Of a DNA stretch of 47,259 nt, positions 23,330 through 32,644 are shown in pieces. The DNA is from Anaerosinus sp. (GTDB lineage Bacteria > Bacillota > Negativicutes > JARBTT01). The notes beneath the pieces were generated by a model. The model did not search any database. It was given only the letters and a program-made list of their open reading frames with translations, and had not been told where the DNA came from. Where the stretch lies: positions 1 through 47,259 of the forward strand of contig JARBTT010000005.1 of NCBI GenBank assembly GCA_029240055.1, given 5' to 3'. The position numbers and the translations under genes were made by a program. Position 1 is the first letter of the stretch, and every line of letters begins with the position of its first letter.

Positions 23330-24661
23330 TTATTCAGTTATTTTTTCGCCTAATATATCATAAGTAAAACCTTGCATAATCTTAACTTTCACTAGATCGC
23401 CAGCTTTACTGTCTGAATCATTTTCAACATACACCTGTCCATCGACTTCTGGTGCTTCACGATAAGAACGGCCATAAGCAACCTGTTCTTGATCTGTATC
23501 GCGACCTTCAATCAACACTTCCAAGGTCCTACCTTCTACAGCTTGATTTAACTCTTCTGAGATTTGACACTGCAATGACATCAAGTCGTGGTAGCGCTCT
23601 TGCTTGACCTCGTCAGAGATCTGATTTGGCATATCATAAGCTGGTGTATCCTCTTCATGTGAATATGTAAATACACCAACTTTATCAAAACGTTGTTCTT
23701 TTACAAATTCACGAAGCGATTGATATTGTTCATCAGTTTCGCCTGGAAAACCTACAATAAAAGAAGTACGTATTGTTACATTTGGAATTCTGTTTCTAAT
23801 TTTTGCAAGAAGTTCGATCACACTTTCCCTTGTATCACGACGTGCCATTGATTTTAAAACATCATTGCTCGCATGTTGCAAAGGTAAATCAACATATTTA
23901 CAAATTTTAGATTCACTTGCCATAAGATCAATCAATTCATCGGTAAAATATTTAGGATAGCAATATAAAATGCGAATCCATTGTAATTTGTCAATCTTAA
24001 CCAACTCTTTTAATAAATCCGTCAGTTTACTTTCACCATATAAATCACTACCATAATTGGTCGTATCTTGTGCAATCAAATTAATTTCTTTGACGCCCTG
24101 GTTGGTTAACCGAGTTGCTTCTGCGACAATCGATTCCACGGTTCTACTACGATAATTTCCACGTACCATTGGAATAACACAATACGAACAACGATTGTTA
24201 CAGCCCTCTGCTACTTTGATATAAGCACTATAGTCTGGCGTTGTCGTAATCCGTGTCATCTTGTCATCATAAATTGTATCAATTGGTCCATCAATCACAA
24301 CACGATTGCCTTTGAGAGTTTCCTCTACGGCTTCTACAATTCGATGCCAAGCACCCGTACCGACAATAGCATCAACTTCAGGAATTTCATCAAGTAGTTC
24401 TTGCTTATAGCGCTCACCAAGGCATCCTGCAATAATCAGCGAACGACATTTACCTTCTTTATATTCTGCCATGTTCAAAACGGTAGTAATGGATTCTTCC
24501 TTAGCAGACTTAATAAAACTGCAAGTGTTTACGATTAAAATATCCGCTTCACTTGGATTTGATGTAAGTTCAATTTTATGATCTTTTAAAGCGCCTAACA
24601 TAACTTCTGTATCAACTAAATTTTTTGCACAACCTAAACTAATAAAACCTGCTTTTAGCAT
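23330..24661 (-). CDS. rimO: Ribosomal protein S12 methylthiotransferase RimO
   Basis: Radical-SAM enzyme that methylthiolates the conserved Asp of ribosomal protein S12. The N-terminal UPF0004 domain has three Fe-S cysteines (SLGCAKN, NTCSF, AGCLGERY). The radical-SAM motif is AEGCNNRCSYCVIP. The C-terminal TRAM domain begins near VEGRTLEVLIEG. The 443-aa length and the start SLGCAKNLVDTE separate RimO from MiaB. It starts 15 nt after the binding-protein gene. Confidence 0.96.
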   Translation of the reverse strand: MLKAGFISLGCAKNLVDTEVMLGALKDHKIELTSNPSEADILIVNTCSFIKSAKEESITTVLNMAEYKEGKCRSLIIAGCLGERYKQELLDEIPEVDAIVGTGAWHRIVEAVEETLKGNRVVIDGPIDTIYDDKMTRITTTPDYSAYIKVAEGCNNRCSYCVIPMVRGNYRSRTVESIVAEATRLTNQGVKEINLIAQDTTNYGSDLYGESKLTDLLKELVKIDKLQWIRILYCYPKYFTDELIDLMASESKICKYVDLPLQHASNDVLKSMARRDTRESVIELLAKIRNRIPNVTIRTSFIVGFPGETDEQYQSLREFVKEQRFDKVGVFTYSHEEDTPAYDMPNQISDEVKQERYHDLMSLQCQISEELNQAVEGRTLEVLIEGRDTDQEQVAYGRSYREAPEVDGQVYVENDSDSKAGDLVKVKIMQGFTYDILGEKITE

Positions 24662-24676
24662 TGTTTACCCCCATAC

Positions 24677-25720
24677 TTAATTTTTCTCTTTTAACCGAAC
24701 ATTTTTTACCCATCTATCAAGCACAGCATGCTTTTGCTCTGCATTTAAATCAGAATAATTTTCAAAAAGTTTTAAGTTTTTACCAGTGAAAACTTTATAA
24801 GCAATTGTTTCTTGATTTGTTGGTACAAAGAAAAATTTATTTTTCTGTAAACAAAGTTGTACATCATCTTGAACTAACCAATTTACAAATTGCTCTACTT
24901 CGATTCTATTTTTTGTTGCCTTTAGTATGCCTACCCCTGTTAACATATACGAAGTACCTTCTGAAGGATAGATAATACTAATCGGGAAACTATCATTGAT
25001 ATAACGAATCGTTTCACTTTGTACTGCGATTGCAATATCAACTTCCCCCATGCCTGCCATACGTACTGGTGTTGCTAAAAATTTCGCATATTGCACAATT
25101 TTGGGCTGCAATTGCCCTAACAATACAAAGGCTCTTTCTTCATCATATTCGGCTACTAATGTATACAATAAGTTAGCTGATGCATCAGCGGCTAAAAAAT
25201 CCGTAATCCCAATTCGAACACCATTCATCTTTGCTATTTCATTCCAACTTGTCGGAATTTTTGGTAATGTTTTCAAATAATCTTTGTTGGCACAAAGAAC
25301 AATTGGATCATACCAAACGCCAACCCAAGCCCCATGTTCATCTTTAAATTGTTTTGAAACAATATCAGTGTGCTCTGACGAATAATTGGAAAGAACCTTC
25401 GTTTGTGCAATTTGCACAAGTAATTCTTTATTTGTTAAAATTGCATCTGCAGAATTTATCGGATTGTTTGCATCAGCAGTAACTTTTTCTATTAACTCTT
25501 TCTCAGTCACTGGTACAAAATTAAGTTTAACCTTGTGTGTGTTTTCATAAGCTTCTGCCAAAATTGCAATATGCTCCACAGGCAGAGTGGTATATACAGT
25601 AATACTTTTTTGATTATTACTGGTTTTATTATCAGCGTATCCCGCTAAATAAATATTTCCTGCTAAAACAAGTACCAATAAAATAAAACTAACCAAAAAC
25701 AAAGGTGTATAACGACGCAT
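24677..25720 (-). CDS. Periplasmic-binding-type (iron/polyamine/thiamine class) substrate-binding protein
   Basis: The N-terminal hydrophobic segment (about residues 6-25) has no Cys lipobox, so the protein is secreted or anchored by that helix. The fold follows: SITVYTTLPVEHIAILAEAY, DAILTNKELL, VGVWYDPIVLCANKDYLK, VDIAIAVQSETI, IIYPSEGTSYMLTGVGI. These are marks of class-2 ABC binding proteins related to the ferric-iron and thiamine binders. No permease or ATPase gene is adjacent. The start is the ATG at 25720 after TGGAGG. It is probably cotranscribed with rimO. Confidence 0.82.
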   Translation of the reverse strand: MRRYTPLFLVSFILLVLVLAGNIYLAGYADNKTSNNQKSITVYTTLPVEHIAILAEAYENTHKVKLNFVPVTEKELIEKVTADANNPINSADAILTNKELLVQIAQTKVLSNYSSEHTDIVSKQFKDEHGAWVGVWYDPIVLCANKDYLKTLPKIPTSWNEIAKMNGVRIGITDFLAADASANLLYTLVAEYDEERAFVLLGQLQPKIVQYAKFLATPVRMAGMGEVDIAIAVQSETIRYINDSFPISIIYPSEGTSYMLTGVGILKATKNRIEVEQFVNWLVQDDVQLCLQKNKFFFVPTNQETIAYKVFTGKNLKLFENYSDLNAEQKHAVLDRWVKNVRLKEKN

Positions 25721-25752
25721 AACTATGCCTCCAGAATAAAATAACAAATCTT

Positions 25753-25781
25753 ACTATACCTTTAATTCGGCAACTATGCAA
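25753..25781 (-). promoter_or_regulatory. Sigma-A promoter of binding-protein/rimO unit
   Basis: TTGCAT (25776-25781), 17 nt, TATAGT (25753-25758) on the minus strand, about 30 nt before the start codon. Confidence 0.6.
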
Positions 25782-25930
25782 CATAAATTATCATAATCAT
25801 TAAAAATAATAAGCCATCGCCCTAATTTCGTCATCATAGAATCACAGTTACGAAAACTAAGACCCAATAAATAAAATAAAACTATTTATTATTATTATAA
25901 GCATAATTCAACTTTTTAACAATATATTTA

Positions 25931-25974
25931 AATAAAGCTGACCGCTCATAAAATAATAAACGGTCAGCTTTATT
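25931..25974 (-). terminator. Intrinsic terminator after ftsZ
   Basis: Perfect 14-bp stem (25931-25944 and 25961-25974) right after the ftsZ stop. Confidence 0.85.
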
Positions 25975-25976
25975 AC

Positions 25977-27059
25977 TTAGTTATTTTTACGCATCCAAGT
26001 TGGAATATCTAAATCTGGCATTTTAAACACACCGAGTTTCGTAGGTTCTTCTGCTTCTGGCGTAACAGGTATAGCAGTTTCAGTTACCGCAGCATTTTTT
26101 GCTGGACGATCATCAAAACCAGTAGCAATAACCGTAACGTGAACTTCATCATTTAAACTTTCATCAATAACCGAGCCAAAGATAATATTCGCTTCTTCAT
26201 CGGCAGCCTCAGCGATAATTTGTGATGCTTCATTCACTTCAAATAAGCTTAAATTAGATCCACCTGTAATATTAAGAAGAACGCCTCTTGCACCTTGAAT
26301 AGAGGTTTCCAGAAGTGGGCTATTGATTGCTGCTTCTGCTGCAGTGACTGCGGCATTATCTCCAGTACCAATACCAATTCCCATAAGAGCCGAGCCCGTA
26401 TCACTCATAATTGATTTTACATCAGCAAAATCTAGGTTAATAAGACCAGGTACTGCAATTAAATCTGAAATACCTTGTACCCCTTGTCGAAGTACATCGT
26501 CTGCAATGCGAAATGCATCCATCATAGAGGTCTTCTTATCAACAACTTGTAATAAACGATCATTCGGAATCGTAATTAATGTATCTACTTTTTCTTTTAA
26601 TCTTGCAGTACCATCTGCTGCTTGTTTTTGCCGCTTGCGTCCTTCAAATGAGAATGGTCTCGTTACAACTCCAACTGTTAATGCACCAATTTCTCTTGCA
26701 CATTCAGCAACCACTGGAGCCGCTCCAGTACCAGTTCCGCCACCCATTCCAGCAGTGACAAATACCATATCTGCACCTTTTAATGCTTCTAGAATCTCTT
26801 CACGACTTTCTTGGGCTGCTTGTTCGCCAATTTCAGGTCTAGCACCAGCCCCCAGACCTCTTGTTAACTTTTCACCAATTTGAATACGTTTTGGCGCCAT
26901 AGCATGAATTAAAGCTTGTGCATCCGTATTTACAGAGATAAATTCAACACCTTGTAACCCAGAAGAAATCATTCTATTTACGGCATTATTACCACCGCCA
27001 CCGACACCGATAACTTTTATTTTTGCAAATTGGTCAAGATCCATGTCTAATTCAAGCAC
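25977..27059 (-). CDS. ftsZ: Cell division protein FtsZ
   Basis: Tubulin-like GTPase that forms the Z ring. [17 protein letters not shown] (nucleotide loop), the tubulin signature [18 protein letters not shown] and the T7 loop [11 protein letters not shown] are present. A variable linker and the C-terminal tail peptide [11 protein letters not shown] (for FtsA/SepF binding) follow. I choose the GTG at 27059, 8 nt after GGGGGG; an open extension upstream passes through the site. 360 aa. It lies 27 nt after ftsA. Confidence 0.97.
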   Translation of the reverse strand: MLELDMDLDQFAKIKVIGVGGGGNNAVNRMISSGLQGVEFISVNTDAQALIHAMAPKRIQIGEKLTRGLGAGARPEIGEQAAQESREEILEALKGADMVFVTAGMGGGTGTGAAPVVAECAREIGALTVGVVTRPFSFEGRKRQKQAADGTARLKEKVDTLITIPNDRLLQVVDKKTSMMDAFRIADDVLRQGVQGISDLIAVPGLINLDFADVKSIMSDTGSALMGIGIGTGDNAAVTAAEAAINSPLLETSIQGARGVLLNITGGSNLSLFEVNEASQIIAEAADEEANIIFGSVIDESLNDEVHVTVIATGFDDRPAKNAAVTETAIPVTPEAEEPTKLGVFKMPDLDIPTWMRKNN

Positions 27060-27086
27060 TCTATGTTCCCCCCACAAAATCAAATA

Positions 27087-28286
27087 TTATAACTTCAATA
27101 TTTTCTTTAATTTACTAAAAATTGATTGATATGTTGTTTTTTCGTCTAATTCTATAACTTCTTCGCCTATCAAGTTTTTTCCTGCATAATGAAGCAAACC
27201 ATATCCTGTAATATCTTTCGGATCTAAATATTCAGGAGCTAACTCTTCTATTACAAGTGGATTGACATTCATAGCAAACTTGCGTTGTAAACTATGACTA
27301 AAATTATAAAGTAAGGAGCAGCCACCAGTAAAGTAAATATTATGAATATCACGATCAATGAGTTCTAAACTTATTGTGTCATAAACAATATCGATTATTT
27401 CATTGACCCTGCTGTCAATAATATCATATAAGAAGTCATATTGTACATTCTTATCTTCAATATTTTCATCACTACAGTCTAAAATTATATTTTTTCCTTT
27501 TAAATTGGCATCTAACTTACTAAAATAGCGTTTTAATTTTTCAGCATGTTGAAAATCAAGATCAAGCCCCTTCATAATGTCATGAGAGATATATTCGCCA
27601 CCGATTGGCAACGAATACAACTTAACGAACTGATTGTCTTCATATAGGATAACATCCGTATTGCCAGCACCAATATCGACAAGCAAATATGATTTTTGAT
27701 CTAAATATTGCGATATCATTTCGTGAATACTAAAAATACTCGCAACAAAATAATCAACTTTTATTTTCGCAATGTTCAATGCTTCCACTAGCTGAGCCAA
27801 TATCGTTTTTGATACCGTAATTAGTGAACATTCACATTCTAATATTGTTCCACTTTTTCCCAAAGGAATGTTAGCGCAAATACAGCCATCCAAACGATAA
27901 TTTTTCGGAATGATATGTAATACTTCAACATCCTCCGACGACACCATGAAAGCTGCCGAATTATTCACATGCTCAACGTCTTTTTTGCAAACATGACTAC
28001 TTGGTAAAGTAACACTTCCCAAGGCAAAATGTGACGTTAATTGCATACCACTAATTCCGACAATAACACTATCTATTCTACCATTTTCCGCTATATTTGT
28101 ACAACTAATTGCTTGACTGATTGCATTTCCTAGTGCCTTAACATCTTGAATTTCACTTTTTTTGAAGCCTACGGAAGGAACTATCCCTTCACTATCAATA
28201 TGAATTTGTCCTTTTCTTACGTCTGCCCAATACACTTTTATTTGAAAGGTACCGACATCAACCACTAAAACTCGTTGTGTATCCAT
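27087..28286 (-). CDS. ftsA: Cell division protein FtsA (divergent)
   Basis: Actin-fold ATPase that tethers FtsZ to the membrane. VLVVDVGTFQIKVYWADV is phosphate loop 1, with an SHS2 domain in the first half. YLLVDIGAGNTDVILYEDN is phosphate loop 2 and IYFTGGCSLLYNFSHSL the adenosine motif. A basic amphipathic C-terminus (FSKLKKILKL) would be the membrane anchor. Sequence around the loops is more divergent than usual (GTFQIK for GTSKIK/GTTKVA). The start is the ATG at 28286 after GAGGTTATT. Identity is supported by position before ftsZ. Confidence 0.9.
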   Translation of the reverse strand: MDTQRVLVVDVGTFQIKVYWADVRKGQIHIDSEGIVPSVGFKKSEIQDVKALGNAISQAISCTNIAENGRIDSVIVGISGMQLTSHFALGSVTLPSSHVCKKDVEHVNNSAAFMVSSEDVEVLHIIPKNYRLDGCICANIPLGKSGTILECECSLITVSKTILAQLVEALNIAKIKVDYFVASIFSIHEMISQYLDQKSYLLVDIGAGNTDVILYEDNQFVKLYSLPIGGEYISHDIMKGLDLDFQHAEKLKRYFSKLDANLKGKNIILDCSDENIEDKNVQYDFLYDIIDSRVNEIIDIVYDTISLELIDRDIHNIYFTGGCSLLYNFSHSLQRKFAMNVNPLVIEELAPEYLDPKDITGYGLLHYAGKNLIGEEVIELDEKTTYQSIFSKLKKILKL

Positions 28287-28317
28287 AATAACCTCACAAA
28301 AATTATACATATGCTGT

Positions 28318-28346
28318 ATAATAAAGATTTCAATAAATTTTGTAAA
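28318..28346 (-). promoter_or_regulatory. Candidate promoter of ftsA-ftsZ
   Basis: TTTACA (28341-28346), 17 nt, TATTAT (28318-28323) on the minus strand, with AT-rich tracts just upstream that could act as an UP element. Confidence 0.45.
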
Positions 28347-28358
28347 TTTCCTTTTTTT

Positions 28359-28391
28359 ATAAAAATTTTTATAAAAATTTTTATAAAAAAA
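28359..28391. repeat. AT-only 12-bp tandem repeat
   Basis: The unit ATAAAAATTTTT occurs twice in full and once in part between sbp and ftsA. Each unit is itself palindromic. Confidence 0.7.
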
Positions 28392-28416
28392 ATAAATTTC
28401 CTATCAAGAATTTAGC

Positions 28417-28452
28417 AAAACTCAGATAAAGTATTTTCTCTATCTGAGTTTT
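28417..28452 (-). terminator. Intrinsic terminator after sbp
   Basis: Perfect 12-bp stem AAAACTCAGATA / TATCTGAGTTTT (28417-28428 and 28441-28452). It separates the ftsQ unit from ftsA-ftsZ. Confidence 0.8.
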
Positions 28453-28460
28453 ACAAAAAT

Positions 28461-28790
28461 TTATTTTTTTAAGAAATAACGTCTAATGATCGCTAAGTTT
28501 TGGAAGATACGAAGTCCAAAGGCAAGCATCGCTACATAATATAAATCAATGCCTAATCGATCGCCGATGTATACAAGTACCGCTGCAAGTAATGCATTCG
28601 TAAAAAAACCGGTAATGAAAACAGTATTATCAAATTTTTCTTCAGCATTCGCTCTAAGCCCACCAAATACGGTATCGAGTGCAGCTAATAACGCAACCGA
28701 GAATAATTTTGCATATTCTTGCGGAATACTGATTGGACATAAACTACCAATAATCAGACCGACAATAAGACCTACAATAGGTAATAACAT
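28461..28790 (-). CDS. sbp: Small basic protein (DUF1290, Sbp)
   Basis: 109-aa membrane protein with three hydrophobic segments. It carries the family core LFSVALLAALDTVFGGLRA and the end RIFQNLAIIRRYFLKK. In Bacillus sbp lies in the same place, between DUF881-like genes and ftsA. The function is unknown. The start is 2 nt from the DUF881 stop. Confidence 0.92.
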   Translation of the reverse strand: MLLPIVGLIVGLIIGSLCPISIPQEYAKLFSVALLAALDTVFGGLRANAEEKFDNTVFITGFFTNALLAAVLVYIGDRLGIDLYYVAMLAFGLRIFQNLAIIRRYFLKK

Positions 28791-28792
28791 AC

Positions 28793-29482
28793 TTATTCGC
28801 CCTCCTTCACAGGATGCGCATATTCGAATCGAAATGTGCCTTTATATCCAGGTACATTTACTTCATCTAATTTTTTGATACTTACTTGAATCCCCCAAAA
28901 TTGTAATGTTTCAACTACGCCACCACGCATCTTTAATGCATTTTCCAAATTTTTAGGGTCGCCAATTGCTGTTATTTCATATGGTGGTGAATACCTAGTA
29001 TTATTTACTGATAAGGTAGGCCCAGCACACCGAATTTCTGAACTTGCAATTAAACGTTGTTCATTGATCGAAACTGCTTCTGCGCTAGCTGCCCAAAGTT
29101 CATTGATTACTTTTAAAATATCATCATCATGAATCAAATATAAATTTGGATTTTCCCCAGTTTTTGATTGTCTCTTACTATCATCAATCGTAACAACAAT
29201 CCCTGGCCCCTTAAGAGGAGTAACCCCTGCACCCATTTTTACATTTTCGATTTCTTTAGATAATACCTCTTTATTGGAACTTTTTCTAAGAGATTGCACC
29301 TCTTCCATTAATGAATCTCGTTCTTTTTCTGTCTGCGCTAATCGTTGTGATATATCTTCGATTCTTTGAAAAGGTACTGTTGATTTAATATCCTGTGTTG
29401 TCCGAAATTGCACTGCAAGCATAAAACCTAACACAATACATACAAGTGCAATTGCCGCCTGGCCTTGTTTAATTGGCAGCAT
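28793..29482 (-). CDS. DUF881 family membrane protein
   Basis: 229 aa. One N-terminal transmembrane helix (about residues 8-25) is followed by a coiled-coil segment (RIEDISQRLAQTEKERDSLM) and the DUF881 domain. That domain shows GPGIVVTIDDS, LYLIHDDDILKVINELWAAS, AVSINEQRLIASSEIRCAGP and the late PPYEITAIGDP. These proteins lie in division clusters between ftsQ and sbp, and their role is unknown. AAGGAGG precedes the ATG. Confidence 0.92.
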   Translation of the reverse strand: MLPIKQGQAAIALVCIVLGFMLAVQFRTTQDIKSTVPFQRIEDISQRLAQTEKERDSLMEEVQSLRKSSNKEVLSKEIENVKMGAGVTPLKGPGIVVTIDDSKRQSKTGENPNLYLIHDDDILKVINELWAASAEAVSINEQRLIASSEIRCAGPTLSVNNTRYSPPYEITAIGDPKNLENALKMRGGVVETLQFWGIQVSIKKLDEVNVPGYKGTFRFEYAHPVKEGE

Positions 29483-29502
29483 GTTAAGAGCCTCCTTAAA
29501 AC

Positions 29503-30264
29503 CTACTTTTTGAATTTAATAAACGGTGACGCAAAGTTTAAATCAATGTACTCAATTGGTAACTTGGTCTTTTTCAATTCACCTAAAAATTCTTGCGTCA
29601 ATTTTGCTTTATCTGCCAACCGTTCATTATTCCCGATTTTGATCTGTACAGAACTATTTGTATAAGCAATCAGCTGATCTGCTACTGTCGCATTTACTTC
29701 CGACATCTGATTAATAGAAGATTCATCTAAATACGAAAGATATTCCAATACATTTACGATAATAATATTATCAACTTTATCACCAACATACAAGTTATGT
29801 AATGTAACTCCTGTGATCATCGGGACATCAATATTTTTAACACTTTTGTATGCAGCTAAAATCAATCCCGTCTTATCCACCTCAACAAATCCATAATCGC
29901 ACGCAACATAAGCAATCGGTTTGCGCTCAACTATGTTAATTTTAATTGTACTGGGAAAGTCACGCAATACATTTGCTTCTGAAATACGTAAATCCTTAAG
30001 TAAACGGGTTTGAATTTCTTTTGTATTTAAACGAAAAATATTAATTTTTTCCGGCACCCCCGCAATTTGGTAAATTTCTTCCGCAGTTAAATATTTATTG
30101 CCATCGATTTTTATATTACCTACTGAAAAAGCAGGTGATGTAATAAAAGAAAAACTCGTCACTAATACTATAAATATAAATAATAAACTTAAGAATAATT
30201 GCTTTGATTTCGACTTTTTCGCTGAATTACCATCTATTGAATCAGGCTGATCAGCCACTTTCAT
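29503..30264 (-). CDS. ftsQ: Cell division protein FtsQ/DivIB
   Basis: Bitopic divisome protein of 253 aa. A short basic cytoplasmic tail comes first, then a transmembrane helix (about 24-43). The POTRA domain starts FSVGNIKIDGNKYLTAEEIY and includes LRDFPSTIKINIVERKPIAYV. The beta domain ends in the FtsQ C-terminal strand EYIDLNFASPFIKFKK. GAGGTGAT precedes the ATG. It has its own promoter after the ddl terminator. Confidence 0.93.
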   Translation of the reverse strand: MKVADQPDSIDGNSAKKSKSKQLFLSLLFIFIVLVTSFSFITSPAFSVGNIKIDGNKYLTAEEIYQIAGVPEKINIFRLNTKEIQTRLLKDLRISEANVLRDFPSTIKINIVERKPIAYVACDYGFVEVDKTGLILAAYKSVKNIDVPMITGVTLHNLYVGDKVDNIIIVNVLEYLSYLDESSINQMSEVNATVADQLIAYTNSSVQIKIGNNERLADKAKLTQEFLGELKKTKLPIEYIDLNFASPFIKFKK

Positions 30265-30306
30265 TTTATCACCTCGATTTCTCTTTAAAGATTAAAAACA
30301 TTATTT

Positions 30307-30334
30307 ATTATACACCAGCTGATCATAATATCAA
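30307..30334 (-). promoter_or_regulatory. Sigma-A promoter of ftsQ unit
   Basis: TTGATA (30329-30334), 16 nt, TATAAT (30307-30312) on the minus strand. Confidence 0.65.
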
Positions 30335-30363
30335 ATGGTTAATTGTGTGTTAATAAAAAAAAT

Positions 30364-30389
30364 TTAGACAGCACCGAAATGCTGTCTAA
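30364..30389 (-). terminator. Intrinsic terminator after ddl
   Basis: Perfect 10-bp stem TTAGACAGCA / TGCTGTCTAA (30364-30373 and 30380-30389). The minus-strand RNA continues into a run of eight T. Confidence 0.88.
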
Positions 30390-30407
30390 TAATCTAGCAA
30401 AAGTATC

Positions 30408-31337
30408 TTATGCTTTTGCCATTAACAACAATTTTTCACATAAATCAGTAAAACTAATTCCCGCTGCTCTTGCTGCTTTTGGTACCAAACTTGTAGCTGT
30501 CATTCCAGGTACAGAATTAACTTCTAGTACATAAGGAACATCATTTTCACCAAGCATGATATCCACGCGAGCAATCCCTATACACCCTAGAACATCAAAT
30601 GCATGCAACGCAACTGCTTGCACTTTTTGTACGACAGCTTCATCTAATTTAGCTGGGACTATATACTCTGTTGCTCCTTTTGTATATTTTGATTTGTAAT
30701 CATATTTACCGGAATGAGGAATAATCTCAATAATTGGTAGTGCCTCTTTCGTTTCATTCCCCCATACTGCAACGGTTAGCTCCCGACCTTTAATAAATTC
30801 TTCTACTAATATATTAGGACTATATTCAAACGCATTTTTGATAGCCTCTGGCAAATCTTCCTGTTTTTCTACAATCGTAACACCGATACTTGACCCTTGT
30901 GCCGCTGATTTTACAACCACTGGTATCGCGAATTCAGCCATAATTTCCTTTACCAGGTCGCGCTTTAAATCCACTTTTGTATAGACTTTAGATTTTGGTG
31001 TCGAAATAGAACTCGCAACAAACAAGTATTTCGAGGCCGCTTTATCCATTGCCATTGCACTGGCAAGCACACCGGATCCAGTATACGGAATACCGAGCAA
31101 TTCTAATGCTCCTTGCAACTTTCCGTCTTCACCAAACTCACCATGAATCGCGTTAAACACCACATCACAACCACTGGCTTTTAATTGTTCAAATAGTTTA
31201 GGCGGATCAAGCTCAATCCCAACCGCATTATATCCTTTTTCTACCAATGCTCCAAGAATTGCATTTCCTGTATTTAAGGAAACTTCACGTTCTGCTGAAG
31301 GCCCTCCCATTAGTACTACAATTTTTTTATCCTTCAT
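30408..31337 (-). CDS. ddl: D-alanine--D-alanine ligase
   Basis: ATP-grasp enzyme making D-Ala-D-Ala for lipid II. The motifs are VLMGGPSAEREVSLNTG, HGEFGEDGKLQGALELLGIPYTGSG, VVVKSAAQGSSIGVT, the catalytic EEFIKGRELTVAV and LEVNSVPGMTATSL. The length (309 aa) is normal. The ATG at 31337 is 8 nt after GGAGG; a TTG just upstream is less likely. It is the last gene of the long rsmH-ddl unit. Confidence 0.97.
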   Translation of the reverse strand: MKDKKIVVLMGGPSAEREVSLNTGNAILGALVEKGYNAVGIELDPPKLFEQLKASGCDVVFNAIHGEFGEDGKLQGALELLGIPYTGSGVLASAMAMDKAASKYLFVASSISTPKSKVYTKVDLKRDLVKEIMAEFAIPVVVKSAAQGSSIGVTIVEKQEDLPEAIKNAFEYSPNILVEEFIKGRELTVAVWGNETKEALPIIEIIPHSGKYDYKSKYTKGATEYIVPAKLDEAVVQKVQAVALHAFDVLGCIGIARVDIMLGENDVPYVLEVNSVPGMTATSLVPKAARAAGISFTDLCEKLLLMAKA

Positions 31338-31351
31338 CAATATTTCCTCCC

Positions 31352-32602
31352 CTATTCCATATCACGAATAATATATGCACCTAAACTTTGCAATTTTTGT
31401 TCTATCATTTCATATCCACGATCAATATGATTGACCTGCTTAATAATAGAGGTTCCTTCAGCTGCTAAAGCCGCTAATACCAGCGATGCCCCTGCTCTTA
31501 AATCAAGAGCCTCCACAATTGTTCCTGTTAATTTATTAACACCACGCACAATTGCACTACGACCTTCCACCCGAATTTTTGCGCCCATTCTAATCAATTG
31601 GTCTACGTGTTGAAAACGATTTTCAAAAATCGTTTCCGTCACAATACTTGTTCCCTTCGCCATCGTTAATAGCGAAAGCATGGGTGCTTGTAAATCTGTA
31701 GGAAAACCGGGAAATGGAAGTGTTTTAATGTCGGTATTATGCAATTGATTTGCTTTCACACGAATAAAATCATTACCAAAGGTAAGGACAGCCCCAATAC
31801 CAGACAATTTATCAAGCAATGAAAATAAATAATTTGACGAAATATTGGTAATGGTAACGTCACCATGCGACATTGCCCCAGCCAGGATAAAAGTCCCTGC
31901 TTCGATTCTATCTGGCATAACGGTATGCTCCGTAGCATGCAAATTTTGTACACCATTAATGAAAATGGTATCTGTTCCAGCACCGTAAATTTTTGCCCCC
32001 ATTTTATTTAAAAACGTTTCTAAATCTATAATTTCAGGTTCACGGGCTACATTACGAATCGTCGTTATACCGTTTGCGAGAACCGCGGACATCATGGCAT
32101 TCTCAGTTGCACCAACACTTGGAAAATCTAAGACGATTTCAGCTCCAGATAATTTTTTTGCTTCTGCAATGATCACTCCATGCTTCTCTTTTACATTTGC
32201 CCCTAGTTTTTCTAATGCTTTAATATGTAGATCGATTGGTCTTGGCCCAATTGTACAACCGCCAGGATAAGAAAGACGCACTTCTTTGAACCTACCGACG
32301 AGGGCTCCCATTAAAAAAATAGAGGCTCGCATTTCCCTCATTAAAAACTCTGGAATGAAAACTTTGTTTAATGCACTACTGTCAATGATCAGATCTTTTC
32401 CTTCACGTGAAACCTTCGCACCTAGATGCTCTAAAATCGCGATCATATTTCTAATGTCACTCAAATCAGGTACATCGTGAATAACACTGGTTCCTGAGCA
32501 CAATGTTGTAGCTGCCATAATTGGTAAAGCAGCATTTTTTGCCCCGCTAATCCTGACATTACCTTTTAGTTGCACTTCCCCTGTGACGATAAACTTATCC
32601 AT
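31352..32602 (-). CDS. murA: UDP-N-acetylglucosamine 1-carboxyvinyltransferase
   Basis: First committed step of peptidoglycan synthesis, adding enolpyruvate from PEP to UDP-GlcNAc. The N-terminal GEVQLKGNVRISGAKNAALPIMAA and the active-site loop YPGGCTIGPRPIDLH, with the fosfomycin-sensitive Cys, are present. So are FPGFPTDLQAPM and NRFQHVDQLIRMGAKI. 416 aa, a normal length. It occupies the place where murB often lies, between murC and ddl. Confidence 0.97.
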   Translation of the reverse strand: MDKFIVTGEVQLKGNVRISGAKNAALPIMAATTLCSGTSVIHDVPDLSDIRNMIAILEHLGAKVSREGKDLIIDSSALNKVFIPEFLMREMRASIFLMGALVGRFKEVRLSYPGGCTIGPRPIDLHIKALEKLGANVKEKHGVIIAEAKKLSGAEIVLDFPSVGATENAMMSAVLANGITTIRNVAREPEIIDLETFLNKMGAKIYGAGTDTIFINGVQNLHATEHTVMPDRIEAGTFILAGAMSHGDVTITNISSNYLFSLLDKLSGIGAVLTFGNDFIRVKANQLHNTDIKTLPFPGFPTDLQAPMLSLLTMAKGTSIVTETIFENRFQHVDQLIRMGAKIRVEGRSAIVRGVNKLTGTIVEALDLRAGASLVLAALAAEGTSIIKQVNHIDRGYEMIEQKLQSLGAYIIRDME

Positions 32603-32644
32603 CGCCTAACCTCCTAGAAAAGTACAATCACCCAATACTCATAC

